Source: Vanessa cardui (lineage: Eukaryota > Arthropoda > Insecta > Lepidoptera > Nymphalidae). Taken from it: DNA of 64,000 nucleotides. Where the stretch lies: NCBI RefSeq assembly GCF_905220365.1, contig NC_061131.1, positions 11,569,318-11,633,317 on the forward strand, given 5' to 3'. This document shows positions 11,967-23,432 of the stretch, one piece after another. The translations under genes and the position numbers were made by a program. Under the pieces are notes generated by a model that saw only the letters and a program-made list of their open reading frames with translations, was not told the origin of the DNA and searched no databases. The first letter of the stretch is position 1. Every line of letters starts with the position of its first letter.

Positions 11967-13534
11967 TTTCTTTTTGTTAAAATTGCTATTTATTAATAAA
12001 TGCTTTTTAAAAAAGTCAAAAGATCTATCTAAGATATATCTTTATTACATCTGGGACGGAGAGTTTTACAATGTATAGCTAGTTTTTTTATATATTTTAA
12101 ATTATATATATTCTGATAGCTTTTAGCTTTCTCTTGAAGGGTTATTCAAATAAAACGATGCATTACGGTCGAGTATAGCCGTAATACTCATCTTCCAATC
12201 GAATTCCACGCATTTCTGAAATAACTTCCCATACAGCTCAGTTACAAATGGTCCGATTGAAATATGTGTATTAAATTATCTAAATAATCGCCAATATGAA
12301 ATATTTTATCTGATAATTATTTTTATGTTTCTAGGAATATTTGTTATTTGCAGCTGTGTTTAGCGAATTAAAGTTACCATACCAACTGGGTATATTGTTA
12401 TGACTTTTTCACGACTCATAACACGAGATTTATCGAGCATAGCAAAGCATCTGACTTATAAAGAAATACTGCTGCATATTCCACGATGCTGCGTCAATGC
12501 ATGTTTTTGAATACACATATGTCATAATTTCATGACACATAGAGATTTATTTTGCTGCTGGACAAAAGCGATTATGCATATCCACGTTAAGTAAAGAGGT
12601 TGGCGTAGTCGAATATGAAATATTCATACATAAAAAAAATGTTTATTTTAATCATCATTAATATTAATCTCAACTCTAGCAATTGGAAATCGTAAAAGTA
12701 ATCAGAAATTACCTGTAAAGTTTATCTAATGATAGTAAATCGCAATCGAAGATTAAATATTATTCTTAACGAAGAAGCAAGTTGCAAAGATCATCTCATT
12801 AATCCTTATATTGGATATATGAAATCTCAAAAGATACGCGTATGAGACTAGCTCAGATAATCCAAGAAAAGTCAACACATTTAATGAAGAAATGTCGGAC
12901 GAAATGGGTCGCGATGAAAAGTCGAGTCAATTGAATTTGACTTCAGACCTAAATCACGATCGATATTCGATTACGTTTTAATTAGCGCAAGGTGAATAAA
13001 AAACAAATTTGCAAACAGTTTTTAATATCTACTAAATCCTATCCCAAATTGATTAAAGTATATTTCAGCGTTTTAAGAACGGTTCACGAAAATTATATAC
13101 ACTACTTTTGAAAATCGATACTTTTTATTAGTTTATTCTTTTGTCTTTTTTTTAAGGATAACATATTTTTTTGTAGGTTAATGTTAACCTTTTTTTCTAT
13201 TTTTAATGCTATAATATATAACTATACTGGATATACATATATCTACCATACTGTGTTATCTAATAATGATACAATTTGAGAATTAATCATTGAGTTCATT
13301 TCCTGTAATTTTGATAGAATCAGTGATAATCATTTTATGAAAACTATAAGTAACCATAAATTTATGACACCAAGTCTTCGATTCCGCAAAGTCAATAAAT
13401 CCTTGTTTTATTTATTGTATTCTAAATAGTCTGTTAAATAGCACAAGTATATAAGAATAACATTACTTGTTAATACTGATTTTATAACTTTATAATGAGG
13501 ATAAAAAAGTGTGAAGCTAGTACTTGTTGAATTT
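11967..13534. other. A+T-rich DNA, no gene seen
   Basis: No open frame or repeat that I can support. Confidence 0.5.
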
Positions 13535-13660
13535 CAGGCAAGATAGGTTAGGCGAAGTAAGGGATGGTTAATATTTTGCACAGTGCTATTGTATATGGTA
13601 TATTGGGTGGTGGTGACTTAATGTCAGATGGCTCCTGGCTTGTTTGCTTACTTATATAAA
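13535..13660 (+). repeat. Family D 3' fragment
   Basis: Shows the family's 3' half: 'gtaagggatggttaatatt', 'gggtggtggtgactta' and 'tcagatggctcctggcttg'. Diverged. Confidence 0.45.
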
Positions 13661-13729
13661 CGAAAAAAAATTAATATACGAAATGATATAATATAATAAT
13701 AACTATATAATTTAAATCGTTATTTTTTT

Positions 13730-13995
13730 TTTTTTATTGTTATTCTTTTTTTTTTTTTTCTGTGTGTGAAATTCCTTGGACGACAGCAAATGCTGAGTGA
13801 TTTCCCTTTTAGTGGCATCGTACTGCTATGTAGGCAGCATTTTGTTTTTATTTATTTATGCCTCTTTTTAAAATCTTTCTTAGATATTATTTAATTGTAT
13901 TGTTATTTTAAGTTTTTGTTTTTTTTTGTTGTATTGATTATGTCACTGATGTAACAAAACGATGCTTACAAATAAAAATTCGTTCTTCTTCTTCT
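13730..13995 (+). repeat. Probable LINE 3' end with (TTC)n tail
   Basis: Low-complexity T tracts are followed by non-coding sequence ending 'caaataaaaattcg' and a short run of TTC repeats. That is the layout of a LINE 3' UTR with a microsatellite tail, but no RT coding remains and no second copy is in the window. A host 3' UTR is an alternative. Confidence 0.25.
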
Positions 13996-14684
13996 TCAAA
14001 ATGCACCACTTAATGTGATATTAGCATCACTAAAAAGTTTGGTCTTAAATAGGTGTAATACACAATTTTTTTTAAAATAATTACTTTTCTAACTTGGCTA
14101 AAGAATTCACTGTATGAAATTTTTTATCTGTTTTCCCATTTTCGATGGGATAAAATACCAAGAAAACATTAAGAGGCAAATCTTGGAAGGCGTTAAAAGT
14201 TTTCAACAATTCGGCAAGTCATTTATAATTTGTGGTTTCGTGTAAGCCCTTTTGGAATGTTAAGCAATAAAAATCAAGCTTCCTCAAAATACACAATGAA
14301 TAATTGTACAGCCGAACTTTATTTATTTGTATGTAGGAATCATAATTATGACGAAGCTCTTTTTGCCTCTTCAAAGACTGCTTTTCTTATCTTTCTCTCT
14401 TAACCATTATATCTAGATATATGTGTTGTGTGCAAAATATTAAATAATATTAACATTATAATATGCTAATGATATTTTTTTTATTAAAGTAGATAAAGTT
14501 AATCAACACGAAACGGTGTAAACAATGCTCTCTCAGATAATTATATAGTTAAAAAAAAAACAACGAAATATATTATACTAGCTGTGCCCGCGGCTTCACC
14601 CGTGTGGAATGAAGATGTAGCCTTTGATACAACTGGATAAAGTAAATTACTAATGTTCAAATAATTATTAAAATCAGTAACATA
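13996..14684. other. A+T-rich DNA, no gene seen
   Basis: A short piece at about 14,578-14,610, 'tactagctgtgcccgcggc', matches the beginning of repeat E1 (28.0 and 63.3 kb). Otherwise nothing supportable. Confidence 0.45.
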
Positions 14685-14910
14685 CTGTAAATTTCCCACT
14701 GCCGAATCCAGAATTTCGATAAATTAGACACATGCCGATTGCAGATCTTACGATGTTTTCCTTAACCACAATTTAATTAATTAAACACAAATTAATGAAT
14801 TAAACACAAATAAGGCACATATATATGTATATATATGGTGCTTGCCTGGGTTTGAACCCGAAATCATCAGTTAAGATGCACGCTTTCTAACCACTGGGCA
14901 ATCTTAGCTC
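14685..14910 (-). repeat. SINE-A, internally deleted
   Basis: Reading on the minus strand: the tRNA-like head with 'gggttcaaacccaggcaag', the central 'cacatgtgt-like' region reduced, and the end 'agtgggaaatttacagtat'. Roughly 80 bp of the usual body is missing. Confidence 0.7.
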
Positions 14911-15082
14911 ATTAAAATCGGATCAGTACTTCCAAGGTTTATAAATTACAAAAAAAAAACCTCTATAACACTATGCGTATTTATTTATTGTTTCAAATGT
15001 AAAATTTGTATTAAAAGCATGAAAAAAGCATCTTCAATGGCAAGTATTTTACCTTACGGACAAGACAATTTTCTGTGTATCA

Positions 15083-15301
15083 CTACAGACGCTTAGCTAC
15101 AATTGTGGTCATTATTAAATTGGCGAGTAGACTCAGCGTTGCAGCATATTCGATTCTATTTACGTTCACTGTATAAAATCCAATGGCATTCTGGGCTGGG
15201 ACTATGCAGCCGATAGCAATACGATCTTTGTTTTGTATACGATAGCAATTTGCGGTATTTGTAACCGGTGCTATGAGGAATCCTTTACCTTTATATACCA
15301 C
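15083..15301 (-). other. Unidentified 72-codon open frame
   Basis: An open minus-strand frame beginning MVYKGKGFLIAPVTNT, with balanced amino-acid use and few low-complexity runs, unlike most short frames here. It abuts the 5' end of the Helitron-like copy starting at 15,299 on the opposite strand. I recognise no protein family. It may be a captured gene fragment or part of another repeat. Confidence 0.25.
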
Positions 15302-15568
15302 ATAGTATAAAACAAAGTCGCGTATGTCTATCCCTATGTACGCTTAGATCTTTAAAATTATTTTAATAGATATTTTTAATAGATTGAGGGATTCGAGAGG
15401 AAGGTTTTTATATGTATTACATGGACAGTATAATAAATAACCATATTTACAAACAAACACACTAATCTTGCAAACTATGTTAGGGCTAATGATTGATAAT
15501 GTTAAACTGTGAACTTTATAAGACATTATGTAGCATATTTAGTATCAGTATTGCACCCGTGCGAAGTG
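15299..15568 (+). mobile_element. Helitron-like non-autonomous element, copy H1
   Basis: Starts with the shared 5' block 'acatagtataaaacaaagtc', continues 'ccctatgtacgcttagatc', and ends at 'gcacccgtgcgaag', the start of the 3' hairpin seen in the other copies. The CTAG terminus has decayed. No RepHel coding sequence is present. Confidence 0.55.
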
Positions 15569-16134
15569 TAAAAAGCAGTATTGACGGTGCGAAGACAAGG
15601 CGGTAGTAATATATATATGAATTAAAGATATTTAAAAATTCTTATCATATATTAACACATCGCTAAATACCAATAGTTAAAATTGATGTGTTCTAGTTTA
15701 AAGGGCGAGTAAAAGATATAAGCATCAGTCTGTATATGTTCTAATACAAGGATAAGATGTCCTCTCTCTTTAAGGTATATATTTTTGGAACTTATTCCAC
15801 CACAACACACTTCACACTGCTGCAGTGAGGAGTTGGCAGAATTTCATTGATCACACATCCAAATTTTCTTACGATATGAATACTAAAGTATAATGAAAAT
15901 TCAGTGATGCTTGCTTGGGTTTCAAATCGGGATTTTAAACACCAGACTATCTGTACTCCTAAGAATTAGTGCTCCAGTTCAACTACAAGCACTTGAGGTA
16001 TAACATCTTAGTTTCCAAGATCGGTATTACAATGATAGTTTAATAATTACATGTAAAAGAGAAAGTGTAACTTTTTGATATCGTACATACATATATAATT
16101 GTATTTAACTAAGATAACTGTATTTTAATATGTC
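15569..16134. other. A+T-rich DNA, no gene seen
   Basis: No supportable feature. Weak SINE-A-like words occur near 15,840-15,960 but are too short to call. Confidence 0.45.
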
Positions 16135-16222
16135 GAAAAAAAGTAACTACTGAGTTCCTTGGCGGTTCTTCTTCTTGTAAAAGCCTACTTGAATAAAGTA
16201 TGTTTTGCTTTGATTATATATT
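16135..16222 (+). repeat. LINE 3' end fragment, family G
   Basis: Contains 'gagttccttggcggttctt', 'aaaagcctacttgaataaag' and a 'ttttgctttg' tail. The same elements occur at 17.51 and (minus) 48.45 kb. It is probably the truncated end of a LINE. Confidence 0.5.
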
Positions 16223-16666
16223 TTGAAGTACTTAGGAACAAGCAACATTGGGAATTAAGGAGGTCTTTTGAAATTAAATATATGTTTTATTTCTGTTTGG
16301 TTTTGACAAATACTTCCATCAATTGCTTTTGAATACCATAATAGAATTAACCGGCATAAAAGTAGGCTTCAAGTTTTGTAAGTGGTTGTAGTCGACACAA
16401 GGATACTTTGCAAAACAACTTTCGTAAGCGGCTAATGAACGGTATATTAGAAAAACTTTTTCTTAACTTCTTAACTCGAGTTATTCTTTGCCTAATAAAT
16501 CTTACAACACTTAGACAAATATTTTTCTCTACAAAGCAAAGAAATAAATTGAAAATTATGATAAAAATGAAAGCTAATTGAATAAAAACTTAAGCGAATA
16601 ATAGGATGAAGATGGTAACGGAACATTTTCGTCTGCGTTGTGTTTTATTTAAGTAATAATAAATGC
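16223..16666. other. A+T-rich DNA, no gene seen
   Basis: No supportable feature. Confidence 0.5.
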
Positions 16667-16784
16667 TCATATGCCAGGCAGGCAGGAGCTTGATGCGAGT
16701 AGCCGGAGAAAGACCACAGTGGCGTGCACTTGGAGAGGCTTATGCCCAGCAGTGGACGTACGGGCTGATGATGACGATGCCAAT
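16667..16784 (+). mobile_element. RTE-clade LINE, 5'-truncated 3' end
   Basis: The last ~118 bp of the RTE type found whole at 55.3-58.5 kb. The + strand translates as LMRVAGERPQWRALGEAYA then QQW, the C-terminus of the RTE polyprotein, followed by 'ctgatgatgacgatg', the family's microsatellite-like tail. Only the tail was copied. Target duplication is not clear. Confidence 0.7.
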
Positions 16785-16860
16785 TTTTAGAAAGATCACA
16801 GATAATTATTTTAAACTAGTGGGTCGCACGCAAAGATTACTGTTTATACAGCAGAAGGTT

Positions 16861-17117
16861 GGAGGGCTTTGTGCAAGCCCGCCTGGGTAGGTACCACCCA
16901 CTCCTCAGATATTCCACCGCTAAACAACAGTACGCAGTATGTTGTATCTTGTGTTCCGGTTTGAAGGGTGAGTGAGCCAGTGTAATTACAGGCAGAAGGG
17001 ACATAACATCTTGGTTCCCAAGGTTGGTGGCGCATTGGCGATGTAAGGAATACTTTATATTTCTTAAAGCGTCATTGTCTATGGGTGACAGTGACCACTT
17101 ACCATGAGGTGGCCCAA
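16861..17117 (+). repeat. Family D element
   Basis: Second-best copy: 'gggctttgtgcaagcccgcc', 'gtaggtaccacccactcctc', 'gggtgagtgagccagtgtaa', and the 3' end 'gaccacttaccatgaggtgg'. The A-rich tail is lost. Confidence 0.75.
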
Positions 17118-17510
17118 ATACATTTTTACAATTTTTACAAATTTAGAAACTTATGACAGGCTTTGTTTTGATTTCATTTCATTCAATTAGCGTCTGTTCG
17201 TTACCTTTTATATTTGTTTTTAATACATCCCGTCGTTTTCTACCCGGCTAGTAACTTGTTTACGCTCTTTAAAATTAATTATTTATTAAATTTCTATATT
17301 TTAGTAATTTGCAATGAAGTATCTTGTTTAATTTTCTGTTAAATTTAAGGCTGAACCTCTTCAAAGTAAGACTAAAATAATCGATCTTTTATGTGCAGCT
17401 ATCGTTGGGAATGAGATGATCGCCTCCAGGCTATTTCAAATAACAAAAATATGTTTGTATTATTATTAAATATATATATTGTATATGTAACATGATATGA
17501 AAAAAAATTG
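17118..17510. other. A+T-rich DNA, no gene seen
   Basis: No supportable feature. Confidence 0.5.
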
Positions 17511-17653
17511 ACCCCGCTGAGTTTCTTTCGCCATTTCTTCTTAGGTCTGAGGTGTTAAATTCCTAACCAGTGGTAGGATATTTTGACTATCAATAAGAAA
17601 GTGTAATCACTTCTATTTTGAATAAAGATTTTTGACTTTGACTTTAACTTTGA
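17511..17653 (+). repeat. LINE 3' end, family G, (TTTGAC)n tail
   Basis: Reads 'accccgctgagtttctttcg', later 'ttgaataaagatttttgac' and a run of TTTGAC-like hexamers. Matches the fragments at 16.1 and 48.5 kb. A hexamer tail after an AATAAA-like word suits a LINE 3' end. Confidence 0.55.
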
Positions 17654-18076
17654 AATAATCACTGGGACAAAAATCGGTTTACGATTTTAATATGTAAAAT
17701 ACGTAATTATAGAATATTTTATTTTTGTAGAATTTTATCGATGTTGTTGACGTCAAGCGGTTTTACCAATTATAATATTAATAAATTGCGTTCAATGTGT
17801 GTTGAGGGCGATATATATTATGCTCGTTATATGACTCTACATTACTTTATTCGGTAAAGGCTTCATTCCACATGTGTTTGTTAAATATTCTCAATTTCTC
17901 GTGATATTTTCTTCGTGTTTATTTAAGATGTTATATGGGATAAGAAACTCATTTTACAATTATTTTTATAATTTTTCATTTATTCTAGGATAATAAAAGT
18001 AATAATTACATGTCAATAATTGGTGCTTATACTGTATACAGTAATTTTTTGTAAAGTCATTACTATATTAAAATAT
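17654..18076. other. A+T-rich DNA, no gene seen
   Basis: No supportable feature. Confidence 0.5.
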
Positions 18077-18261
18077 ACTTTCGCCGGCGGTTTTTCCGAA
18101 CCGATACGACATGGGACCCTTCAAGAAAAGAGCGTACTCCTTTCTTAAAGGCCGGCAACGCACCTGCAAGCCCCCTGGTGTTGCAGATGTTCATGGGCGG
18201 TGGTAGTCACTTTCCATCAGGTGAGCCGTCGGCTCGTTTGTCACCTATTCCATAAAAAAAT
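18077..18261 (+). mobile_element. CR1/Jockey-group LINE, 5'-truncated 3' end
   Basis: Almost the same sequence as the end of the LINE at 59.3-60.3 kb: 'ctttcgccggcggtttttcc', 'gatacgacatggga', 'gttgcagatgttcatgggc' and 'ctttccatcaggtgagcc', ending 'cctattccataaaaaaa'. The translated words KKRAYSFLKGRQRT are the C-terminus of the RT polyprotein. Confidence 0.75.
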
Positions 18262-18764
18262 AGTGTAAGAATTTTTAAATATAAATATTAATAAAAAGTA
18301 TCTCTTACGTTATGTCAATTAATTTAACAGTTTTAATAATATGTAAGTACCTAACGTTGTACTTTACGCGTTTACTATAAATAAAAAATATTTTATGATC
18401 TGTAATTAAGACCCACTTTTAGAAACCTACCTACAATTATAAATATTTGCGGTACGATGAATACGTTTATTCAGCAAGGGCGAATAAATACTCATAGCTT
18501 TGATTGCTCGCTAATGATTGAACCGTCATATTTTTTTTTAATTTCATAATTAATGATTGGCACGAGATTTCACCTTCAAGTCCACGGAAACATCACTCCG
18601 TGAAATCAGGATGAATAGGTAAGGCTTATAATTTCTTGACAGAGAAATGTAATAACTTTAATTGTTTACATTCTAAATTTAAATCTGGAATTTCGGATTT
18701 CAGATCTATAACCGTACTTAGAACATAGCGTGTATGTTCGCTTTGAAAATATAATCTACGATAC
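18262..18764. other. A+T-rich DNA, no gene seen
   Basis: No supportable feature. Confidence 0.5.
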
Positions 18765-19003
18765 TCGACGACCTCCTTGGTCGAGTAGTGAGTACAACGG
18801 TTTTAATGGGTACGCCACTCCGAAGTCCCGGATTCGATTCCCGGTCGAGTCGATGTAGAAAATATTCATTAATTTTCTACATTGTTTGTGGTACCTTCGT
18901 TACTTCTGATTTTCCACAACACAATTGCTTGAGCTACTTACATTGGGATCAGAGTAATGTATGTGATGTTGTCAAATACTTATTATTATTTATTTATTTA
19001 TAT
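18765..19003 (+). repeat. SINE-B, near full length
   Basis: tRNA-like head: A-box-like 'tggtcgagtagtgagtac' and B-box 'ggattcgattccc', with 'cggtcgagtcgatgtag' closing the head. The body reads 'ttcattaattttctacatt', 'tacttctgattttccacaa' and 'cattgggatcagagtaatg'. The tail is (ATTT)n. About 240 bp. The 108-codon open frame inside it is a by-product. Confidence 0.85.
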
Positions 19004-19611
19004 TATGAATGTTTCAAAACAATCGTATTGGAAAAAGTTTTTTTTTTGGTAAATCAATACTTATTCCTCTATAGTATTAGTCTGATAAAATATTTTATCG
19101 TACTAATATTATAGAGAAATACTATCTACTAATTATGTTACGATAAGAATACTTTAATATGATTTCACTTAATTAACTATGTTTTTTTGTTTTATATTTT
19201 ATTATTGTTTTGTAATTTTATATAATTTGTTTGTGGAGTTGTCGAAAAATGTTCGACTTTTTTTGTTTTGGGAAGGCTACGGTTTCCATCTTCATTTAAT
19301 TTACGAGTCAAAATAAAATTTTCTGGCGATTTTGAGGAAAACGAATATTTATAATAATATACATCACGACTGCGTGCAATGCTAGCATTTCCCCGTTCAA
19401 TCGCAATTTCGATCCTTTGGACAAAAAATGGACCATCCCGCTTGTCACGGTAAATGGCGTTGGACACTAAGGCGAGGTGCTTTAGGGTAATATATTACAA
19501 TAGTGAATTAAAATATTCATTTCATTGATACATAAATGACAATAGTATACATAAGTACACAATAGTATCTCTACTGTAGTGCATAGATGATAAAGATAGC
19601 TAGTCCATATA
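19004..19611 (-). other. A+T-rich DNA with an unidentified 91-codon frame
   Basis: The frame at 19,192-19,467 (minus) begins MSNAIYRDKRDGPFFVQRIE and reads as plausible protein for its first ~45 residues. It has no recognised domain. It lies just outside the mariner's left end and is not part of it. It may be a fragment of another element. Confidence 0.3.
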
Positions 19612-20866
19612 ATAGGTTGGGGAAAAAGTTTCTTCGTATTTTATATGAAAATTCAAAAAGTTTTTTTATAGTTTGTATACATTTGACTAAAGTATGTAGG
19701 TGCCATTTTGTTCCATAACTTTTTGCCATCTTGTTGGTAGTGACATGATCCCATTGCTGTAAAAATTTTGGGGCTTCTGATCGAAAAACTGCGACAAGTG
19801 GTTTTGGCAGTCCTCTCGTGATGTTAACCTGACACTGCCTAAGGAATTCTGCAGAGACCGAAACAGATGAAAATCTGAAGGTGCAAGGTCAGGACTATAC
19901 GGCGGATGCATTAATACCTCCCAGCCAAACTCTCGTAATTTTTGTTGAGTGGCTAAAGATGTGTGAGGTCTAGCGTTGTCATGGTGAAAAACCACACCCC
20001 TTCTGTTGATCAATTCTGGCCGCTTTCTCTCAATTTCTTTCTTCAATCTTATCAATTGTTCGCAATACAGTTCTGAATCGATGGTCCTGCCGGGCGGTAA
20101 CAGCTCATAATGAATGATGCCCTTCCAATCCCACCATACACACAGCATTACCTTGTTGCGAGTTAATCCGGGTTTTGCCACAGTCTGTGAAGCTTGACCG
20201 GCCTTTGACCACGAACTTTTTCGCACGTTCTTGTCGTATGTAATCCACTTTTCATCACCAGTTATCAGCTTCTTCAAAAATGGTTCGGTTTCATTACGTC
20301 GTAATAAAGAATCACAAATGAGTACACGGTTCATTAGGTTTCTTTCAGTGAGTTCATGAGGCACCCATATAGACACCGTAGAGGCACCGTTTTGTGGTCA
20401 ATTGCCAGTTCTTCAGCTACATCGTAACTACTAATATGTCGATCTTGCTCCACTTTTTCAAAAATGGCATCAATTTTGTCCGTAACAGGGCGACCAGAGC
20501 GAGATGCATCTTTGATATCAAAATTTCCGGCTTGAAAACGCTTAAACCAAACTTGCGCTACTCTCACAGATACTGCATTAGGTCCATAAACATCACAAAT
20601 TTTTTTCGCGGCTTGAGTTGCATTTTTACCTTTTTTATAGTAAAATTTTAAAATGTATCGAATTTCTTCTTTAGTTTCACTCATTTTAACAACAACAAAA
20701 ACAAATGAAAATCACACAAATTCCTAATTTGAATTTGGAAGTGCCTTCTTTAAAATTAAAACTTTTTAATGATACCAAAACCAGCCAGATACAAATGGTA
20801 TAGCCAAAGAGATTTTATTACAAGTTCATACATACTATATGCGAAAAGACTTTTTCCCCAACCTAT
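19612..20866 (-). mobile_element. mariner transposon, nearly complete
   Basis: Ends: the left begins ATAGGTTGGGGAAAAAGTTT, and the right, reverse-complemented, begins ATAGGTTGGGGAAAAAGTCT, so the inverted termini are intact at the tips. TA dinucleotides sit within the end as expected for the target site. Length is 1255 bp, against about 1.3 kb for the family. The transposase reads on the minus strand and carries the family's WVPHELT and YSPDLAP motifs. Cut-and-paste mobility through TA targets is the known biology. This copy is inactive because the gene is broken (see the transposase entry). Confidence 0.93.
19687..20684 (-). pseudogene. mariner transposase, disrupted by a short deletion
   Basis: Two overlapping frames make up one gene. 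The first (20,684 down to about 20,340, 116 codons) holds the N-terminal helix-turn-helix DNA-binding region, starting MSETKEEIRYILKFYY. The second (20,376 down to 19,687, 229 codons) holds WVPHELTERN and the catalytic core: first Asp in TGDEKW (residue 41 of that frame), second in HDNARPH, third in PDLAPSDFH. The spacing between the second and third Asp is 34 residues, so the DD34D triad of mariner is intact. About a dozen codons between the two parts are missing compared with the family, and the deletion shifts the frame near 20,370. The C-terminus looks complete (ends NGTYIL). Only that one lesion is obvious. Confidence 0.9.
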
Positions 20867-21090
20867 AATATTTTGCTTTATGTTGAAGTAACGTTAAAAA
20901 ATTGCATATAAAATTGAATGGTACATGTTATTCCTGTATTAGATTCACGATCTTCGTTAAAGATCCGTTCTAACACATGACCATATGGGCTCAGTTAATT
21001 GTTTCAGACCAGAGCCCCGTGACTTGATTGATGCTTCGCTTAACTTAAAATCGTATTAGCTTCAGCTATTGAATTACTATTAGACAACAT
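20867..21090. other. A+T-rich DNA, no gene seen
   Basis: No supportable feature. Confidence 0.5.
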
Positions 21091-21372
21091 TAAGCCGAGA
21101 CGGTCCAGCGGTTAGAACGCAGGCATTTTAACGAATGATTGTGGGGCCCAGGCAAGCATCACTAATTTCCATGTGCTTAATTTGTGTCTATAATATGTCT
21201 CGTGTTCGGTGTGATGGAAAACATAATGCTTTAATGCATGTGTTTAATTTCAAAGAAATTCTTCCACATGTGTATTCATCTACCCTCATTGGAGCACGGT
21301 GTAGAGTACGTACCAAGACTTCTCCAAAAAGGGAGAAGAGGCATTAGCCCCTGGGAAATTAACAGACTATTG
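21091..21372 (+). repeat. SINE-A, old copy
   Basis: Head 'agccgagacggtccagcgg' followed by 'ttagaacgc', then body words 'gtgcttaatttgtgtctata' and 'ttccacatgtgtattcatc', and the end 'ctgggaaattaacagactat'. Diverged throughout and B box damaged ('ggggcccaggcaagcatc'). Confidence 0.75.
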
Positions 21373-22050
21373 ACCTGTCTGATATGGGTTTCGACAGCAA
21401 TTTTTAAGATAGACCAGCGAACTATGTAATACACATTATTATTCACAAGTATATGATCTATAATGTGTATTACATATAATACAATAGTGAGAAACTTAGG
21501 TATACTCTCTAAAAAGAGTTCAGGCTTGGAATCAGCGCTTTTCGAAACACGGAAGAGTACACACTTTCCATTTCTATACCGGACTGTTTTAAGGGAAACT
21601 TTATAAGAGTATGTTCACTGGTTTCAAATTCGCAACTTCAACTTGCAACGTTAAACACGTCCTCAGTTAACGAAATTCGACGCTTATTCAATTTGGGAGT
21701 TGTGAAAAATAAAAAATAGCACTAAATCAGACTGACATTGATTTTAATCTAAGTCTTTAGATATTTATTGTTTTGACAAGTGTTTTTGTTTTAGATTTGT
21801 AAGCAGCTTGTGTATATATATATATATTTCGATCAATAAGTAATAAATATAGCATAATTTGTATTTTCAAGAAATATATTATTATAAAATTGTAGTTACA
21901 GGTAGACTTCAACTGAATTTGCTATGGCTAAATTTGCACCTTCTGATATAGTCTTCAGCGCAAACATAATTAAGACGAAACACGTGATGAATTTTAAAAC
22001 GACCCCGCTGACTTTCACACATAAGTTGTTTTGTTGAGTCTATATTACAA
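21373..22050. other. A+T-rich DNA, no gene seen
   Basis: A short TA run lies near 21,815. No supportable gene. Confidence 0.5.
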
Positions 22051-22195
22051 CAACTAGCAGTCACTTGCGGCTTTGCACCACGTTTTATGTGTTAGGCAAA
22101 AAAATAGCCTATATTCTTTCTTGGAGTTCAAGTTTGCTTTTAGTTTTTAAATTCGGTTCAGCGGTTTGGTCGTGAAAGAGCGACAAAGCTACATA
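22051..22195 (+). repeat. Dispersed repeat E2, tail-less
   Basis: Has 'gcagtcacttgcggctttgc', 'gttcaagtttgctttt' and 'cagcggtttggtcgtgaaag' in family order but runs into the SINE-A tail at 22.2 kb instead of ending normally. Confidence 0.5.
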
Positions 22196-22460
22196 ATAAA
22201 TAACAATAACAGCCTGTATATATCTCACTGCTGGGCAAAGGCCTTTGATGAGAAGGTTAAGAGCATATACAACCACGATGTTCCAGTGCGGGTTGGTGGA
22301 AATTAGACATAATATGCTGGTATCCTCTCGATGTTCTCTTTCACCGCCGATCTCGAGATCAATAATAAATTAAGCACATGAAAATTCAGTGGTGCTTGGG
22401 TTTGAAATCGCATTTCTCGGTTAAGATGTACGCGTTCTAACCACTAGGCCATTTCGGCTC
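22196..22460 (-). repeat. SINE-A, minus strand
   Basis: Minus-strand head 'gagccgaaatggcctagtgg' with 'ttagaacgcgt', body 'gcttaatttattattgat' and tail 'cccagcagtgagatatatac' then 'aggctgttattgttatt'. The tail unit here is TTATTG-like rather than TTTAC. Confidence 0.8.
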
Positions 22461-23185
22461 TCGGAAATATAAATTTTAATACGCACAGTTATGAGATACG
22501 GGAGCTAGCTTGTTGTAATAGTGGTTAGTAGTAACACTGTGTTTGCACTGGGAATTTTAACTTTAATACGAATGAAATAAGCTAATATGAATTTAATGAC
22601 TCGATATTACTTCTCCATCCTCGTGTGTTTCGTCATAACTACTTTCATACAAGGCATTCAGAGGCACGGGAGTGTACCAGCTTTCAGACTCAGGACTGTT
22701 AGGGAAAAAATCCGTAGAAAACTCCAATAACTTTTCATCCGCCCGACTTGGAATATGAATCTAAGACAGGATTCACAGCTTCATATCATCATGTCAAAAG
22801 ATTAATTATAAATAAATTAACATACCTTGTAATCACAATATTCCATTAGGATTTTCAAACCACTCGGCTATATAGGGCTAATCAACTACAGCATTTTTTT
22901 TAAAGAAAGTAAACATTACATGTTAAACGAATTCATGTTTGGCATAAATCGATGTCCAATTTGTGATGTGAGTTGATAAATGTCAATAATGGACTCTAAA
23001 TTTTTTATAACAAGTCTCTCTAGCTTGTTCCACGATTCATGTCAATAATGGAGTAACTTAACATCCATTTTTAATAAAGGAACCTTTCAACTGTTATTTG
23101 AAGCTAACACTGACTGACTGTCGCAAAATTAGCGACATAAAAGCTTTAATATGTTAGTATTTTAATATATATCTTAATTGATCTT
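22461..23185. other. A+T-rich DNA, no gene seen
   Basis: Two 17-18-bp words (around 'tgtcaataatgga') recur at 22,980 and 23,040. No gene or known repeat. Confidence 0.45.
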
Positions 23186-23432
23186 GACGATCTCCGTGGT
23201 CGAGTAGTGTGCACACCGGTTTCCGTGGGTATGCCACTTCGTAGGCACAACGTGGGTTCGATTCCCGGCTCAGTCGATGTAGAAAAAAGTTCATTAGTTT
23301 TCCAAGTTGTCTTAAATATGGGTGTTTGTGGTATTGTCGTTACTTCTGATTTTCCTTAACACAAAAGTGGTACATTGGGATCAGAGTATGTGATTTTGTC
23401 CAATATTTATTTATTAATTGTTTAATTATATC
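23186..23432 (+). repeat. SINE-B, near full length
   Basis: Head 'ctccgtggtcgagtagtgtg' and B box 'gggttcgattcccgg', body 'gtcgttacttctgattttcc', 'cattgggatcagagtatgtg', tail 'tccaatatttatttatt'. The best preserved tRNA-like head of this family in the window. Confidence 0.85.

Noticed and set aside
18788..19114. 108-codon frame as a gene
   Set aside because: It lies over a SINE-B copy and its T-rich flank.
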